The notes under the pieces are model-generated. The model ran no database searches and was not told where the DNA came from. It saw only the letters and a list, made by a program, of their open reading frames with translations. 64,000 nucleotides of DNA from an uncultured Tenacibaculum sp. (GTDB lineage: Bacteria > Bacteroidota > Bacteroidia > Flavobacteriales > Flavobacteriaceae), in contig NZ_CANMLT010000001.1 in the NCBI RefSeq assembly GCF_947498805.1, positions 62,001 to 126,000 of the forward strand, written 5' to 3'. The translations under genes and the position numbers were made by a program. Shown piece after piece: positions 1 through 9,716 of the stretch; position 1 is the stretch's first letter; each line of letters begins with the position of its first letter.

Positions 1-260
1 TAGTTGTTGAAGATTTCAATTTTGAAGCTCCAAAAACGAAAGAGTTTGTTAATGTATTAAAAGCTTTAGGATTAGATGCTAAAAAGTCATTATTTGTTGT
101 TGCTGAAGAAAATAAGAATGTTTATTTGTCTTCTCGCAACTTACAAGGTTCTAAGGTAGTAAATGCTACAGGAATTAACACTTACAATGTTTTAAATGCA
201 GGTAAAGTTGTTATTTCTGAGAGCACTTTAGAAGGAATTCAGTCTAATTTAAGTAAATAG
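1..260 (+). CDS. rplD: 50S ribosomal protein L4 (uL4), C-terminal part
   Basis: The window opens inside this gene. The frame beginning at base 3 reads 85 codons to the TAG at 258-260, starting VVEDFNFEAPKTKEF and containing the typical L4 C-terminal stretch NVYLSSRNLQG and the INTYNVLNA segment. L4 binds 23S rRNA and lines the exit tunnel. rplW starts 8 bases after the stop, as expected for the L3-L4-L23-L2 order. The N-terminal part lies outside the window, so start, length and any autoregulatory features cannot be judged. Confidence 0.95.
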   Translation, partial: VVEDFNFEAPKTKEFVNVLKALGLDAKKSLFVVAEENKNVYLSSRNLQGSKVVNATGINTYNVLNAGKVVISESTLEGIQSNLSK

Positions 261-268
261 GGAACAAA

Positions 269-559
269 ATGAGTATTTTAATTAAACCTATTATTACGGA
301 AAAAGCTACAAGTCAAAGCGAAGACTTTAATCGTTTTGCATTTGTTGTAAATAAGAAAGCTAACAAATTAGAAATCAAAGGAGCTGTTGAGGCTACTTAT
401 GGTGTAACGGTTGAGGCTGTAAGAACTATGAATCATCCAGCAGAAAGAAAAACTAAATATACTAAGAAAGGTTTAGTTACTGGATTAACTAGTGGTTACA
501 AAAAAGCAATCGTTCAGTTAGCAGAAGGAGAAACTATTGATTTTTATAACAATCTTTAA
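269..559 (+). CDS. rplW: 50S ribosomal protein L23 (uL23)
   Basis: This 96-residue protein begins [14 protein letters not shown], the conserved L23 N-terminus (KPIITEK). L23 sits at the polypeptide exit and docks trigger factor and SRP. The length is normal for bacterial L23. It lies 8 bases after rplD and 11 before rplB, so it is co-transcribed in the S10 operon. The bases before the start (aaatagggaacaaa) are A-rich with no GGAGG-like site, typical of Bacteroidota. Confidence 0.97.
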   Translation: MSILIKPIITEKATSQSEDFNRFAFVVNKKANKLEIKGAVEATYGVTVEAVRTMNHPAERKTKYTKKGLVTGLTSGYKKAIVQLAEGETIDFYNNL

Positions 560-570
560 GAAAGACAACA

Positions 571-1395
571 ATGTCAGTTAGAAAATTAAAACCAATAACA
601 CCAGGTCAGCGTTTTAGAGTTGTAAATGGGTTCGACACCATTACTACTGATAAGCCGGAGAAGAGTTTATTAGCTCCGAAAAAACGATCTGGAGGTCGAA
701 ACAATCAAGGGCGTATGACTACTCGTAACATCGGAGGTGGTCATAAGAAAAAATATCGTATTATCGATTTTAAAAGAGATAAGAATGGTATCCCTGCTAC
801 AGTAAAAACTATTGAGTACGATCCAAACCGTACTGCATTTATTGCTTTAGTGGTTTATGCTGATGGAGAAAAGCGTTATGTAATTGCACAGAACGGATTA
901 AAAGTAGGTCAAACTATCGTTTCAGGAGGAGAATCAACACCTGACGTAGGAAATGCAATGCCTTTGGCAAACATTCCTTTAGGTACAACAATTTCTTGTA
1001 TCGAACTACGTCCAGGTCAAGGAGCTGTTATGGCTCGTTCAGCTGGTTCTTTCGCGCAGTTAATGGCAAAAGATGGTAAGTACGCTACAGTTAAGTTACC
1101 TTCAGGTGAAACTAGATTAATCTTGTTAACTTGTACGGCAACAATTGGAGTTGTATCTAATTCAGATCACCAATTATTAGTTTCTGGTAAAGCTGGTAGA
1201 TCTAGATGGTTAGGTAGAAGACCAAGAACTAATGCTGTTCGTATGAACCCAGTAGATCACCCAATGGGTGGTGGTGAAGGACGTTCTTCAGGAGGACATC
1301 CAAGATCTAGAAACGGTATTCCAGCTAAAGGATTTAAGACTAGATCTAAGACCAAAGCTAGTAACAAGTATATTATAGAACGTAGAAAGAAATAA
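571..1395 (+). CDS. rplB: 50S ribosomal protein L2 (uL2)
   Basis: At 274 residues this is normal length for L2, the large-subunit protein needed for subunit association and peptidyl-transferase assembly. Diagnostic features include the [20 protein letters not shown] segment near residues 41-60 and the C-terminal [19 protein letters not shown] loop, which carries the conserved histidine at the peptidyl-transferase centre. It sits between rplW and rpsS with spacers of 11 and 6 bases. Confidence 0.98.
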   Translation: MSVRKLKPITPGQRFRVVNGFDTITTDKPEKSLLAPKKRSGGRNNQGRMTTRNIGGGHKKKYRIIDFKRDKNGIPATVKTIEYDPNRTAFIALVVYADGEKRYVIAQNGLKVGQTIVSGGESTPDVGNAMPLANIPLGTTISCIELRPGQGAVMARSAGSFAQLMAKDGKYATVKLPSGETRLILLTCTATIGVVSNSDHQLLVSGKAGRSRWLGRRPRTNAVRMNPVDHPMGGGEGRSSGGHPRSRNGIPAKGFKTRSKTKASNKYIIERRKK

Positions 1396-1401
1396 TAAAC
1401 C

Positions 1402-1680
1402 ATGGCAAGATCATTAAAAAAAGGACCTTACGTTCACTATAAGTTAGAGAAGAAAGTGTTAGCTAACGTTGAGTCAGGTAAAAAAACAGTTATCAAAACT
1501 TGGTCAAGAGCAAGTATGATTACTCCTGATTTTGTTGGACAAACAATTGCTGTTCATAATGGACGTCAGTTTGTACCAGTATACGTTACTGAAAACATGG
1601 TAGGTCATAAATTAGGCGAATTTTCACCAACTCGTTCATTCCGTGGACATGCAGGTGCAAAAAATAAAGGAAAAAAATAG
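1402..1680 (+). CDS. rpsS: 30S ribosomal protein S19 (uS19)
   Basis: This 92-residue small-subunit head protein opens [15 protein letters not shown] and contains the S19 signature around [16 protein letters not shown]. It binds 16S rRNA together with S13. Length and position between rplB and rplV are canonical. It starts 6 bases after the rplB stop in a run of A-rich sequence without a Shine-Dalgarno site, so it is most likely translated from the polycistronic S10 message. Confidence 0.97.
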   Translation: MARSLKKGPYVHYKLEKKVLANVESGKKTVIKTWSRASMITPDFVGQTIAVHNGRQFVPVYVTENMVGHKLGEFSPTRSFRGHAGAKNKGKK

Positions 1681-1689
1681 TAGGAAATT

Positions 1690-2094
1690 ATGGGAAGTCG
1701 TAAACATAACATGGCAACACAGTTAAAAGAGGCTAGAAAGTCTAGAGCTTTCGCTAAATTAACTAATTGTCCTACATCACCAAGAAAAATGCGCTTGGTA
1801 GCAGATTTAGTTAGAGGAGTAGAAGTTGAAAAAGCTTTACAAATCTTAAAATTCAGTCCAAAAGAAGCATCTCGTAACTTAGAGAAGTTATTATTATCGG
1901 CTATTGCTAACTGGCAAGCTAAAAATGAAGATGCATCAATGGAAGATGCTGGATTATACGTTAAATCTATTTGTGTTGATAGCGCAGGAATGTTAAAAAG
2001 ATTAAGACCAGCTCCACAAGGACGTGCTCATAGAATTCGTAAGCGTTCTAATCACGTAACTTTAGAGTTAGGAACTAAAAATAACAGTAATTAA
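1690..2094 (+). CDS. rplV: 50S ribosomal protein L22 (uL22)
   Basis: L22 binds 23S rRNA and its beta-hairpin lines the exit tunnel. The 134-residue product has the typical core [18 protein letters not shown] near residue 26 and the basic hairpin segment [20 protein letters not shown] near the end. An internal Met at residue 8 could also serve as start, but the MGxRKxxMA opening is usual in flavobacterial L22, so the first ATG is kept. Spacers to rpsS and rpsC are 9 and 11 bases. Confidence 0.96.
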   Translation: MGSRKHNMATQLKEARKSRAFAKLTNCPTSPRKMRLVADLVRGVEVEKALQILKFSPKEASRNLEKLLLSAIANWQAKNEDASMEDAGLYVKSICVDSAGMLKRLRPAPQGRAHRIRKRSNHVTLELGTKNNSN

Positions 2095-2105
2095 TCAAAG
2101 TAGAA

Positions 2106-2819
2106 ATGGGACAAAAGACAAATCCAATAGGAAATCGTTTAGGAATTATCAGAGGATGGGAATCTAACTGGTATGGAGGAAATGACTACGGTGATAAAAT
2201 TGCTGAAGATGACAAGATAAGAAAGTATTTATATGCTAGATTATCTAAAGCAAGTGTATCAAGAGTAATTATTGAGCGTACTTTAAAACTTGTAACCGTT
2301 ACTATCACTACGGCTCGTCCTGGTATCATTATTGGTAAAGGAGGTCAAGAGGTAGACAAGTTAAAAGAAGAGCTTAAGAAGATTACAGGTAAAGAAGTTC
2401 AAATTAATATTTTCGAGATTAAGCGTCCAGAATTAGATGCAAGATTAGTAGCGTCTAGTATTGCTCGTCAAATTGAAAATAGAATTTCTTATAAAAGAGC
2501 AACTAAAATGGCTATCGCTGCAGCAATGCGTATGAACGCTGAAGGTATTAAAGTACAACTTTCAGGACGTTTAAACGGTGCTGAAATGGCACGTTCTGAG
2601 CATTACAAAGAAGGTAGAATTCCTCTTTCTACGTTTAGAGCAGATATCGATTATGCATTAGTTGAATCACATACTACATACGGTAGAATCGGTGTGAAAG
2701 TATGGATTATGAAAGGTGAGGTTTATGGTAAACGTGAGTTATCTCCATTAGTTGGCTTATCTAAGCAAAAAGGTGGAGGAAACAAAGGTGGTAAACGCCA
2801 ACCTCGCAGAAGAAAATAA
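2106..2819 (+). CDS. rpsC: 30S ribosomal protein S3 (uS3)
   Basis: S3 is a small-subunit protein at the mRNA entry channel. The 237-residue product opens [18 protein letters not shown], has the KH-type RNA-binding segment with [17 protein letters not shown] near residues 72-88, and ends in a basic [14 protein letters not shown] tail. Length is normal. It lies between rplV and rplP, with a slightly longer 19-base spacer before rplP. Confidence 0.98.
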   Translation: MGQKTNPIGNRLGIIRGWESNWYGGNDYGDKIAEDDKIRKYLYARLSKASVSRVIIERTLKLVTVTITTARPGIIIGKGGQEVDKLKEELKKITGKEVQINIFEIKRPELDARLVASSIARQIENRISYKRATKMAIAAAMRMNAEGIKVQLSGRLNGAEMARSEHYKEGRIPLSTFRADIDYALVESHTTYGRIGVKVWIMKGEVYGKRELSPLVGLSKQKGGGNKGGKRQPRRRK

Positions 2820-2838
2820 TTTTTAAAAGAAATTAGAC

Positions 2839-3270
2839 ATGTTACAGCCAAAAAGAGTAAAGTTCCGTAGAGTTCAGAAAGGCAAGGGTAATATGAGTGG
2901 TAACTCTGGTAGAGGTACTCAACTTTCTAACGGAATGTTTGGTATCAAATCATTAGATCAGAACTTACTAACATCTCGCCAAATAGAAGCAGCTCGTATC
3001 GCGGCAACTCGTTATATGAAAAGAGAAGGGCAACTTTGGATTAAAATTTTCCCAGACAAGCCAATTACTAAGAAACCTTTAGAGGTACGTATGGGTAAAG
3101 GTAAAGGTGCTCCAGATCATTTCGTAGCAGTAGTAAAACCAGGAAGAATATTATTTGAAGTTGGTGGTGTACCAATGGAAGTAGCAAAAGAAGCTTTACG
3201 CTTAGCTGCTCAAAAACTTCCTGTGAAGACGAAGTTTATCATCGCAAGAGATTTTGATTATAACGCTTAA
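2839..3270 (+). CDS. rplP: 50S ribosomal protein L16 (uL16)
   Basis: L16 organises the A-site of the large subunit. The 143-residue product opens [15 protein letters not shown] and contains [20 protein letters not shown] and the conserved [18 protein letters not shown] region. Length is close to the bacterial norm. It is in the usual place between rpsC and rpmC. The start is fixed by the conserved N-terminus. Confidence 0.98.
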   Translation: MLQPKRVKFRRVQKGKGNMSGNSGRGTQLSNGMFGIKSLDQNLLTSRQIEAARIAATRYMKREGQLWIKIFPDKPITKKPLEVRMGKGKGAPDHFVAVVKPGRILFEVGGVPMEVAKEALRLAAQKLPVKTKFIIARDFDYNA

Positions 3271-3281
3271 TTCTATAAACC

Positions 3282-3473
3282 ATGAAACAATCAGAAATTA
3301 AAGAATTATCAACAGCTGACTTACAAGACAAGCTAGGAGCGTTGAAGAAAAATTATACCGATCTTAAGATGGCTCACGCCATAACTCCATTGGAGAATCC
3401 ATTGCAGTTAAGAAGCTTAAGAAGAACTGTTGCAAGAATTGCTTCAGAGTTAACAAAAAGAGAATTACAATAA
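3282..3473 (+). CDS. rpmC: 50S ribosomal protein L29 (uL29)
   Basis: This small 63-residue helical protein at the exit tunnel opens MKQSEIKELSTADLQDKL and has the L29 helix-turn-helix signature ENPLQLRSLRRTVARIASEL. It begins 11 bases after rplP and is followed by rpsQ after 18 bases, the standard order L16-L29-S17. Confidence 0.96.
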   Translation: MKQSEIKELSTADLQDKLGALKKNYTDLKMAHAITPLENPLQLRSLRRTVARIASELTKRELQ

Positions 3474-3491
3474 TTCTAGTCAGTTTTAAAG

Positions 3492-3749
3492 ATGGAAAAA
3501 AGAAATCTTAGAAAAGAGAGAATAGGTGTTGTATCTAGTAACAAAATGGAGAAATCTATTGTTGTTAACGAGGTAAAAAGAGTAAAACACCCAATGTACG
3601 GAAAGTTCGTATTAAAGACTAAGAAGTACGTTGCACATGACGAGAATAACGACTGCAACGAAGGTGATACTGTAAGGATAATGGAAACACGTCCTATGAG
3701 TAAATCTAAACGTTGGAGATTAGTAGAAATCCTAGAAAGAGCTAAATAA
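3492..3749 (+). CDS. rpsQ: 30S ribosomal protein S17 (uS17)
   Basis: An 85-residue OB-fold protein that binds 16S rRNA. Recognisable pieces are [19 protein letters not shown] near the start, [11 protein letters not shown], and [18 protein letters not shown] near residues 57-74. Only one base separates its stop codon from the rplN ATG, so translation of S17 and L14 is probably coupled. Confidence 0.97.
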   Translation: MEKRNLRKERIGVVSSNKMEKSIVVNEVKRVKHPMYGKFVLKTKKYVAHDENNDCNEGDTVRIMETRPMSKSKRWRLVEILERAK

Positions 3750-3750
3750 T

Positions 3751-4119
3751 ATGTTACAAACAGAATCAAGATTAAAAGTAGCAGACAACACTGGAGCTAA
3801 AGAGGTTTTAGTGATTAGAGTTTTAGGAGGAACAAAAAAGCGTTACGCTAGCGTTGGAGATAAGATCGTAGTTACGGTAAAGTCTGCAACTCCAAACGGA
3901 ACTGTAAAGAAAGGTCAAGTATCTCGTGCAGTTGTTGTTCGTACTAAGAAAGAAGTTAGACGTAAAGACGGATCATATATTAGATTTGACGATAATGCTT
4001 GTGTATTATTAAATCCTACTGAGGAAATGAGAGGTACACGTGTATTTGGTCCTGTGGCTCGTGAGTTACGTGATAAACAATTTATGAAAATAGTATCATT
4101 AGCACCTGAGGTGTTATAA
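3751..4119 (+). CDS. rplN: 50S ribosomal protein L14 (uL14)
   Basis: L14 forms part of the intersubunit bridge region. The 122-residue product opens [19 protein letters not shown], the near-invariant L14 start, and contains [14 protein letters not shown] at the end. Length is exactly typical. It begins one base after the rpsQ stop and is followed after 14 bases by rplX. Confidence 0.98.
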   Translation: MLQTESRLKVADNTGAKEVLVIRVLGGTKKRYASVGDKIVVTVKSATPNGTVKKGQVSRAVVVRTKKEVRRKDGSYIRFDDNACVLLNPTEEMRGTRVFGPVARELRDKQFMKIVSLAPEVL

Positions 4120-4133
4120 AATCAGATTTTAAA

Positions 4134-4442
4134 ATGAAGAAATTTAAAATTAAATCAGGAGATACTGTTAAAGTTATCGCAGGAGATCATAAAGGATCTG
4201 AAGGAAAGGTATTACGTATCTTAAAAGATAAGGATAGAGTAGTTGTTGAAGGTGTAAATATGGTGTCTAAGCACACTAAACCTAGCGCTGCTAATCCACA
4301 AGGAGGGATCGTAAAAAAGGAAGCTCCATTACATATTTCTAACGTTGCTTTAATCGAAAACGGTGAAGCAGTAAGAGTTGGTTATAAAATGGAAGGAGAT
4401 AAGAAGGTAAGGTTTTCAAAAAAATCAGATAAAGCAATATAA
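4134..4442 (+). CDS. rplX: 50S ribosomal protein L24 (uL24)
   Basis: L24 initiates assembly of the large subunit. The 102-residue protein has an N-terminal KOW motif ([19 protein letters not shown], near residues 8-26), then [18 protein letters not shown] and the LHISNVALI segment. Length is normal. Only two bases separate its stop from the rplE start. Confidence 0.97.
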   Translation: MKKFKIKSGDTVKVIAGDHKGSEGKVLRILKDKDRVVVEGVNMVSKHTKPSAANPQGGIVKKEAPLHISNVALIENGEAVRVGYKMEGDKKVRFSKKSDKAI

Positions 4443-4444
4443 CC

Positions 4445-4996
4445 ATGAGTTACGTACCAAGATTAAAAGAAGAGTACAAGAGCAGAGTAATTAAGGCTCT
4501 TACTGAAGAATTCGGTTATAATAATGTAATGCAAGTGCCTAAATTACAAAAGATAGTTGTAAGTAAAGGTGTAGGTGCTGCAATTGCTGATAAGAAATTA
4601 ATTGAATACGCTGTTGAAGAGTTAACTACTATCACAGGGCAAAAAGCAGTATCAACTGTTTCTAAGAAAGACGTTGCAAACTTCAAATTACGTAAAGGTA
4701 TGCCAATTGGTGCAAAGGTTACGTTAAGAGGAGATATCATGTACGAATTCTTAGACAGATTAATCACAGCTTCTTTACCACGTGTAAGAGACTTTAACGG
4801 AATCAAAGCGAATGGTTTTGATGGTAGAGGTAATTACAATTTAGGAATTACTGAGCAAATCATTTACCCAGAAATTAATATTGATCAAGTGAAGAAAATT
4901 AGTGGTATGGATATTACTTTTGTAACATCTGCAAACACTGATAAGGAAGCAAAATCATTATTAGGAGAATTAGGTTTACCATTTAAAAAGAATTAA
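4445..4996 (+). CDS. rplE: 50S ribosomal protein L5 (uL5)
   Basis: L5 binds 5S rRNA in the central protuberance. The 183-residue product contains [19 protein letters not shown], the [20 protein letters not shown] region and [16 protein letters not shown]. The length matches bacterial L5. It is tightly packed between rplX (2 bases) and rpsN (4 bases), consistent with coupled translation. Confidence 0.98.
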   Translation: MSYVPRLKEEYKSRVIKALTEEFGYNNVMQVPKLQKIVVSKGVGAAIADKKLIEYAVEELTTITGQKAVSTVSKKDVANFKLRKGMPIGAKVTLRGDIMYEFLDRLITASLPRVRDFNGIKANGFDGRGNYNLGITEQIIYPEINIDQVKKISGMDITFVTSANTDKEAKSLLGELGLPFKKN

Positions 4997-5000
4997 TAAG

Positions 5001-5270
5001 ATGGCTAAAGAATCAATGAAAGCGCGTGAGCGTAAAAGAGCTAAAATGGTAGCTAAGTATGCTGAAAAGAGAAAAGCTTTAAAAGAGGCTGGAGACTATG
5101 AAGCTTTACAAAAGTTACCTAAGAACGCATCGCCAATTAGAATGCACAACCGTTGTAAATTAACTGGTCGTCCAAGAGGATATATGCGTCAGTTCGGTAT
5201 TTCACGTGTAACTTTCCGTGAAATGGCTAATCAAGGATTAATCCCTGGAGTTACTAAAGCAAGCTGGTAA
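5001..5270 (+). CDS. rpsN: 30S ribosomal protein S14 (uS14), long zinc-free form
   Basis: The 89-residue product is the long form of S14 and ends [21 protein letters not shown]. The region that carries two CxxC zinc ligands in the short C+ form here has one cysteine only ([17 protein letters not shown]), so this is the zinc-independent type. S14 binds 16S rRNA in the 30S head. A strong terminator follows it, which is unusual within the S10-spc run, where rpsH normally follows directly. Confidence 0.97.
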   Translation: MAKESMKARERKRAKMVAKYAEKRKALKEAGDYEALQKLPKNASPIRMHNRCKLTGRPRGYMRQFGISRVTFREMANQGLIPGVTKASW

Positions 5271-5296
5271 TATAGCTCGTTTTATATCGATAAAAT

Positions 5297-5331
5297 AAAG
5301 CATACAACCCTGAAAAGTTGTATGCTTTTTT
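5297..5331 (+). terminator. Rho-independent terminator after rpsN
   Basis: A perfect 12-bp stem AAAGCATACAAC / GTTGTATGCTTT with an 8-base loop runs directly into a T-tract at 5326-5331. It should end, or at least attenuate, transcription from the S10 section before rpsH. Confidence 0.88.
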
Positions 5332-5439
5332 GTTGTTTTTATATGTTTTATTTAACCGAATTTTTAGGCTTAAAACACTCAATAAATTAATAGTCAAACT
5401 GATAATTGATAAAAGCCTTTTTTTTTCGAAAAGATTATG

Positions 5440-5447
5440 TATATTTG
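5440..5447 (+). promoter_or_regulatory. Promoter -7 box upstream of rpsH
   Basis: TATATTTG matches the Bacteroidota -7 consensus TAnnTTTG exactly. The -33 position is a T-rich run (5418-5426) rather than a clean TTTG. The predicted transcription start is near 5452-5456, about 185 nt before the rpsH ATG. The preceding terminator makes an own promoter for the S8-onward segment necessary. Confidence 0.7.
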
Positions 5448-5639
5448 CACTCTGTTTTTTATAGGGTAAATTACGTCTTGTAAGTACTTGATACAGAAAG
5501 GTGTGTTTTTGTACGAAGAAAGCGAGAAAAATTATCTTTAAAAGCAAAAATGAATTGTTAACTGGTTTCAGGTTTAGTAGTTACGAATTTCGTAAGAACA
5601 ACAGATGCTGCTAAAAACCAAAACCGCAAATTAATTATT
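5448..5639 (+). promoter_or_regulatory. Long untranslated leader of rpsH
   Basis: The 369 bases from 5271 to 5639 hold no gene: a terminator, about 100 bases of AT-rich spacer, a promoter and this leader. Leader pieces with folding potential include TACGAA/TTCGTA at 5582-5594 and a GGTTT (near 5565) that can pair with AAACC near 5617-5625. A leader this long before S8-L6-L18 suggests feedback control by a ribosomal protein, but no known class was recognised. Confidence 0.45.
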
Positions 5640-6038
5640 ATGTATACAGATCCAATCGCGGATTTTCTTACTCGAGTTAGAAATGCTATCGCAGCAGGTC
5701 ACAGAGTAGTTGAAGTTCCTGCTTCAAAATTGAAGAAGGAAATGACCAAGATTTTATTTGATCAAGGTTACATTTTAAGTTATCAGTTTAATGATAATAC
5801 TGTACAAGGTAGTATCAAGATAGCTTTAAAGTATGATCGTGACACAAAAGAGTCGGTTATTAGAAAAATTCAAAGAGTTTCAACACCAGGTTTACGTAAG
5901 TATGTTGGTGCTAAAGAAATGCCTAGAGTATTAAACGGTTTAGGTATTGCAATCGTATCAACTTCAAGAGGAGTTATGACGAATAAAAAAGCACGTAACG
6001 AAAACGTAGGTGGAGAAGTATTATGTTACGTTTACTAA
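5640..6038 (+). CDS. rpsH: 30S ribosomal protein S8 (uS8)
   Basis: S8 binds the central domain of 16S rRNA and in E. coli is the spc-operon repressor. The 132-residue product opens MYTDPIADFLTRVRNA and ends VSTSRGVMTNKKARNENVGGEVLCYVY, the typical S8 C-terminus in segments. Here it is the first gene of its own transcription unit behind a long leader, which makes S8 an obvious candidate for autogenous control; that is inference only. Confidence 0.98.
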   Translation: MYTDPIADFLTRVRNAIAAGHRVVEVPASKLKKEMTKILFDQGYILSYQFNDNTVQGSIKIALKYDRDTKESVIRKIQRVSTPGLRKYVGAKEMPRVLNGLGIAIVSTSRGVMTNKKARNENVGGEVLCYVY

Positions 6039-6053
6039 AAAACATTTTGTAAG

Positions 6054-6599
6054 ATGAGTAGAATAGGTAAAAGCCCAATATCATTACCACAAGGTGTTGA
6101 AGTAAAAGTAGACGGAAACGTGGTAACAGTAAAAGGAAAGTTAGGAGAGTTAACGCAAAACTTAACTTCGGATATTACTGTAAAAGTAGAAGATGGTACT
6201 ATTAGTTTAGAAAGACCATCAGATAGTAAAGAACACAAAGCTGCTCATGGTTTATACCGCGCTTTAATCAATAATATGGTTGAAGGAGTTAGCAAAGGTT
6301 ACACTAAGGAATTAGAGTTAGTTGGAGTTGGATACAGAGCTTCTAATCAAGGTCAAAAATTAGATTTAGCTTTAGGTTTTTCTCACAATATTATTTTAGA
6401 ATTAGCTCCAGAGGTTAAGGTTGAGACAGTATCTGAAAAAGGTAAAAACCCAATCGTAAAGTTAACTTCACATGACAAGCAATTAGTTGGTCAAGTTGCA
6501 GCAAAAATTCGTGGTTTCCGTAAGCCAGAGCCTTACAAAGGAAAAGGAGTTAAGTTTGTAGGAGAAGTAATTAGAAGAAAAGCAGGTAAATCTGCATAA
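6054..6599 (+). CDS. rplF: 50S ribosomal protein L6 (uL6)
   Basis: L6 binds 23S rRNA near the sarcin-ricin loop. The 181-residue product has two L6 repeats: [19 protein letters not shown] at the N-terminus, a middle [15 protein letters not shown], and the C-terminal signature [21 protein letters not shown] in segments. Length is normal. It follows rpsH by 15 bases and precedes rplR by 11. Confidence 0.98.
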   Translation: MSRIGKSPISLPQGVEVKVDGNVVTVKGKLGELTQNLTSDITVKVEDGTISLERPSDSKEHKAAHGLYRALINNMVEGVSKGYTKELELVGVGYRASNQGQKLDLALGFSHNIILELAPEVKVETVSEKGKNPIVKLTSHDKQLVGQVAAKIRGFRKPEPYKGKGVKFVGEVIRRKAGKSA

Positions 6600-6610
6600 T
6601 TTATAGTATT

Positions 6611-6961
6611 ATGGCATTATCAAAGCTTGAAAGAAGACAACGTATTAAGCATAGAATTAGAAAGATTGTTACTGGTACAGCTGCTAAACCAAGGTTATCA
6701 GTATTCAGAAGTAACAAAGAGATTTATGCTCAATTAATAAATGATGTAGATGGAGTTACTTTAGCTTCAGCATCATCAAGAGATAAAGAAATTACAACAA
6801 GCACTAAAGCAGAAGCTGCTGCTGCAGTTGGAAAAGCTATCGCTGAAAAAGCTACTAAAGCAGGAGTAGATACTGTTGCATTTGATCGTAACGGTTATTT
6901 ATACCACGGTAGAGTAAAAGTATTAGCAGACGCTGCAAGAGAAGCTGGTTTAAAATTTTAA
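6611..6961 (+). CDS. rplR: 50S ribosomal protein L18 (uL18)
   Basis: L18 carries 5S rRNA into the central protuberance. The 116-residue product has a basic N-terminus ([15 protein letters not shown]), the [16 protein letters not shown] core near residue 28 and a C-terminal [20 protein letters not shown] segment. Length and position between rplF and rpsE are canonical. Confidence 0.97.
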   Translation: MALSKLERRQRIKHRIRKIVTGTAAKPRLSVFRSNKEIYAQLINDVDGVTLASASSRDKEITTSTKAEAAAAVGKAIAEKATKAGVDTVAFDRNGYLYHGRVKVLADAAREAGLKF

Positions 6962-6972
6962 GAAATTATATT

Positions 6973-7494
6973 ATGTTAGGATATAAAAACGTAGAAAGAG
7001 TAAAACCAAGCGGATTAGAGCTTGTTGATAAATTAGTAGGAGTACAACGTGTTACCAAAGTAACTAAAGGGGGTAGAGCATTTGGATTCTCTGCAATCGT
7101 AGTAGTTGGAGACGGTAACGGTGTAATCGGACATGGATTAGGAAAGTCTAAAGATGTTTCTTCTGCAATTGCTAAGGCAGTAGAAGATGCTAAGAAGAAC
7201 TTAGTTCGTATTCCAATCTTAAACGGAACATTACCTCACGAACAAAAAGGTAAATTTGGTGGAGCAAAAGTATTCATCAAGCCTGCTTCAAATGGTACTG
7301 GAGTTATTGCTGGTGGTGCTGTACGTGCAGTATTAGAATCAGTAGGTGTAAAAGACGTATTATCAAAATCTCAAGGATCATCTAACCCTCACAACGTAGT
7401 AAAAGCTACTTTTGACGCTTTATTACAATTACGTAGCGCTGAAACAATCGCTAGACAAAGAGGTATATCTTTAGAGAAAGTTTTTAACGGATAA
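6973..7494 (+). CDS. rpsE: 30S ribosomal protein S5 (uS5)
   Basis: S5 acts in decoding fidelity and helicase activity at the mRNA entry. The 173-residue product contains the double-stranded RNA-binding-like S5 N-domain with [19 protein letters not shown] (near residues 26-44), [19 protein letters not shown], and the C-domain [19 protein letters not shown]. It follows rplR by 11 bases and precedes rpmD by 11. Confidence 0.98.
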   Translation: MLGYKNVERVKPSGLELVDKLVGVQRVTKVTKGGRAFGFSAIVVVGDGNGVIGHGLGKSKDVSSAIAKAVEDAKKNLVRIPILNGTLPHEQKGKFGGAKVFIKPASNGTGVIAGGAVRAVLESVGVKDVLSKSQGSSNPHNVVKATFDALLQLRSAETIARQRGISLEKVFNG

Positions 7495-7505
7495 AATTTA
7501 AGACG

Positions 7506-7688
7506 ATGAGTAAAATTAGAGTTACACAAGTAAAAAGCCAAATTGGTCGCCTTAAAAATCAAAAAAGAACGTTAGAGGCGTTAGGATTACGTAAAATGAA
7601 CCAAACTGTAGAGCACGACGCAACAGCTACAATTTTGGGTATGGTAAATAAAGTTCAACACTTAGTTTCTGTAGAAGAAGTTAAATAA
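7506..7688 (+). CDS. rpmD: 50S ribosomal protein L30 (uL30)
   Basis: A 60-residue L30 protein opening MSKIRVTQVKSQIGRLKNQK with the LEALGLRKMNQTVEHDAT signature. L30 is missing from some bacteria but is present in its usual site between rpsE and rplO here. The start and length are standard. Confidence 0.97.
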   Translation: MSKIRVTQVKSQIGRLKNQKRTLEALGLRKMNQTVEHDATATILGMVNKVQHLVSVEEVK

Positions 7689-7699
7689 AGCAATATACA

Positions 7700-8155
7700 A
7701 TGAGTTTATTACATAACTTAAAACCTGCAGAAGGAGCTACTAAGAACCAAGGAAAGCGTTTAGGACGTGGAGAAGGTTCTGGTAAAGCAACTACTGCTGG
7801 TAGAGGACATAAAGGAGCTAAATCTCGTTCTGGTTATTCTAGAAAGATTGGTTTTGAAGGAGGTCAGATGCCACTTCAAAGAAGAGTTCCTAAGTTTGGA
7901 TTCACTAACATTAACCGTAAGGAGTATGTAGGAATCAACTTAGACAAGTTACAAACTTTAGTAGATAACGGAAGAATTAAAGATACAGTTAATTTAGACG
8001 TTTTAATAGAGAATCGTTTGGCAGGAAAGAACGATTTAGTGAAGATATTAGGAGGTGGTGAATTAAAAGCGAAATTAAACATAACTGTTCATAAATTTAC
8101 TGCATCAGCTAAAGCTGCTATTGAAGCGGCAGGCGGTGAAGCAGTTACCTTATAA
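7700..8155 (+). CDS. rplO: 50S ribosomal protein L15 (uL15)
   Basis: L15 is a late-assembly large-subunit protein. The 151-residue product has the glycine-rich basic N-terminal extension KRLGRGEGSGKATTAGRGHK near residues 20-39, FEGGQMPLQRRVPKFGFTN, and the globular C-terminal domain ending VHKFTASAKAAIEAAGGEAV. It precedes secY by 12 bases. Confidence 0.98.
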   Translation: MSLLHNLKPAEGATKNQGKRLGRGEGSGKATTAGRGHKGAKSRSGYSRKIGFEGGQMPLQRRVPKFGFTNINRKEYVGINLDKLQTLVDNGRIKDTVNLDVLIENRLAGKNDLVKILGGGELKAKLNITVHKFTASAKAAIEAAGGEAVTL

Positions 8156-8167
8156 TCCCTGTAAACG

Positions 8168-9487
8168 ATGAATTTTATAAATACCTTAAGAGACATTTTC
8201 AAAATTGAAGAGTTAAAAGAAAAGATTCTTTTAACGATTGGTTTAATTGCTGTTTACCGTTTTATGGCGGCTGTTCCATTACCCGGAATTGATCCAACAC
8301 AATTAACATCATTACAAAACAATGCAGAAGGTGGGCTTTTAGGTTTATTAAACGCATTTACAGGTGGGGCATTTGCTAGAGCGTCAGTAATGGCACTTGG
8401 TATTATGCCTTATATTTCTGCATCTATTGTAGTACAGTTAATGGGGATTGCAGTTCCTTATTTACAGAAATTACAAAAAGATGGAGAAAGTGGACGTAAA
8501 AAGATTACGCAAATTACACGTTGGTTAACGATATTAATTACATTAGTACAAGGACCAACGTATATTACATTTATTAAAACACAAATGGGATTACCAGAAA
8601 CAGCTTTCCTAGTAGGAGGTGCTACATTCTGGATATCATCTATGATTTTACTTACGGCAGGAACTATTTTTGCAATGTGGTTAGGGGAGCGTATTACTGA
8701 CAAAGGTGTTGGTAATGGAATCTCGTTATTAATTACTGTAGGTATTATCGCAAACTTCCCAGCAGCATTTATTCAGGAAGTAGTTTCTAAAACTACTGCT
8801 GGTAATGGTGGGATTATGATGATTTTAATTGAATTGATCGTTTGGTTTGTAGTAATCTTGTTATCTGTTTTATTAGTTACAGCTGTTCGTAAGGTAGCGG
8901 TACAATATGCTAGACGTGCTGTAGTTACAAACATCAAAGATGTTGACGGTGCTCGCCAGTATATTCCGTTAAAATTAAACGCAGCTGGAGTTATGCCTAT
9001 TATTTTTGCACAAGCTATTATGTTTTTACCTGTAGCTTTAGGTCAAAAATTTCCAGCATTAAACAGTTTGACAGATATTAACGGGTGGCAGTACAATGTA
9101 ATATTTGCTATCTTAATTATCATCTTTAGTTATTTTTATACGGCTATTACTATACCGACAAATAAAATGGCAGAAGATTTAAAAAGAAGTAATGGTTTTG
9201 TTCCAGGATATAAGCCAGGAGAGGAAACTGCTAATTATTTAGATTCAGTTTTATCTAAGATTACTTTCCCAGGTTCATTGTTCTTAGCAGGGTTGTCTAT
9301 TTTACCGGCAATCATTGTAAAGTTTGGGGTAACTCAAAATTGGGCAATGTTTTATGGAGGAACATCATTAATCATTATGGTAGGTGTTGCTATCGACACT
9401 ATTCAGCAAATTAATTCATATTTATTAAACAGTCGTTATGACGGTTTAATGAAAACAGGTAATAGTAACAGAAAATCATTAAAATAA
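8168..9487 (+). CDS. secY: Preprotein translocase subunit SecY
   Basis: SecY is the channel-forming subunit of the Sec translocon in the inner membrane. The 439-residue product has about ten hydrophobic segments. It contains [13 protein letters not shown] at the first periplasmic part, [18 protein letters not shown] (plug/TM2 signature, near residue 76), the [17 protein letters not shown] segment and the cytoplasmic loop [17 protein letters not shown]. It ends one base before infA begins, so the two are co-translated in the spc operon. Confidence 0.98.
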   Translation: MNFINTLRDIFKIEELKEKILLTIGLIAVYRFMAAVPLPGIDPTQLTSLQNNAEGGLLGLLNAFTGGAFARASVMALGIMPYISASIVVQLMGIAVPYLQKLQKDGESGRKKITQITRWLTILITLVQGPTYITFIKTQMGLPETAFLVGGATFWISSMILLTAGTIFAMWLGERITDKGVGNGISLLITVGIIANFPAAFIQEVVSKTTAGNGGIMMILIELIVWFVVILLSVLLVTAVRKVAVQYARRAVVTNIKDVDGARQYIPLKLNAAGVMPIIFAQAIMFLPVALGQKFPALNSLTDINGWQYNVIFAILIIIFSYFYTAITIPTNKMAEDLKRSNGFVPGYKPGEETANYLDSVLSKITFPGSLFLAGLSILPAIIVKFGVTQNWAMFYGGTSLIIMVGVAIDTIQQINSYLLNSRYDGLMKTGNSNRKSLK

Positions 9488-9488
9488 T

Positions 9489-9704
9489 ATGGCTAAACAA
9501 CCAGCAATTCAACAAGACGGAACGATAACAGAAGCATTATCAAATGCAATGTTTCGTGTAGAATTAGAGAATGGACATATTGTTACGGCTCATATCTCTG
9601 GTAAAATGAGAATGCATTATATCAAATTGTTACCAGGAGATAAGGTAAAGTTAGAAATGAGTCCTTATGATTTAACGAAAGCAAGAATTACTTACAGATA
9701 CTAA
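9489..9704 (+). CDS. infA: Translation initiation factor IF-1
   Basis: The 71-residue OB-fold factor has the typical sequence [20 protein letters not shown] near residue 11 and the [20 protein letters not shown] segment. It binds the 30S A-site during initiation. Position after secY and before rpmJ is the common bacterial arrangement. It starts one base after the secY stop. Confidence 0.98.
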   Translation: MAKQPAIQQDGTITEALSNAMFRVELENGHIVTAHISGKMRMHYIKLLPGDKVKLEMSPYDLTKARITYRY

Positions 9705-9716
9705 AAACATACACTG

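Noticed and set aside
3476..3769. Long minus-strand open frame opposite rpsQ
   Set aside because: It lies entirely over the well-supported S17 gene and its edges, has low-complexity Leu/Ser/Phe-rich content typical of antisense AT-rich frames, and has no promoter.
5254..5547. 97-codon minus-strand frame across the rpsN-rpsH spacer
   Set aside because: It covers the terminator and promoter, encodes a Lys/Leu/Tyr/Asn-rich low-complexity product with no family resemblance, and has no start signal.
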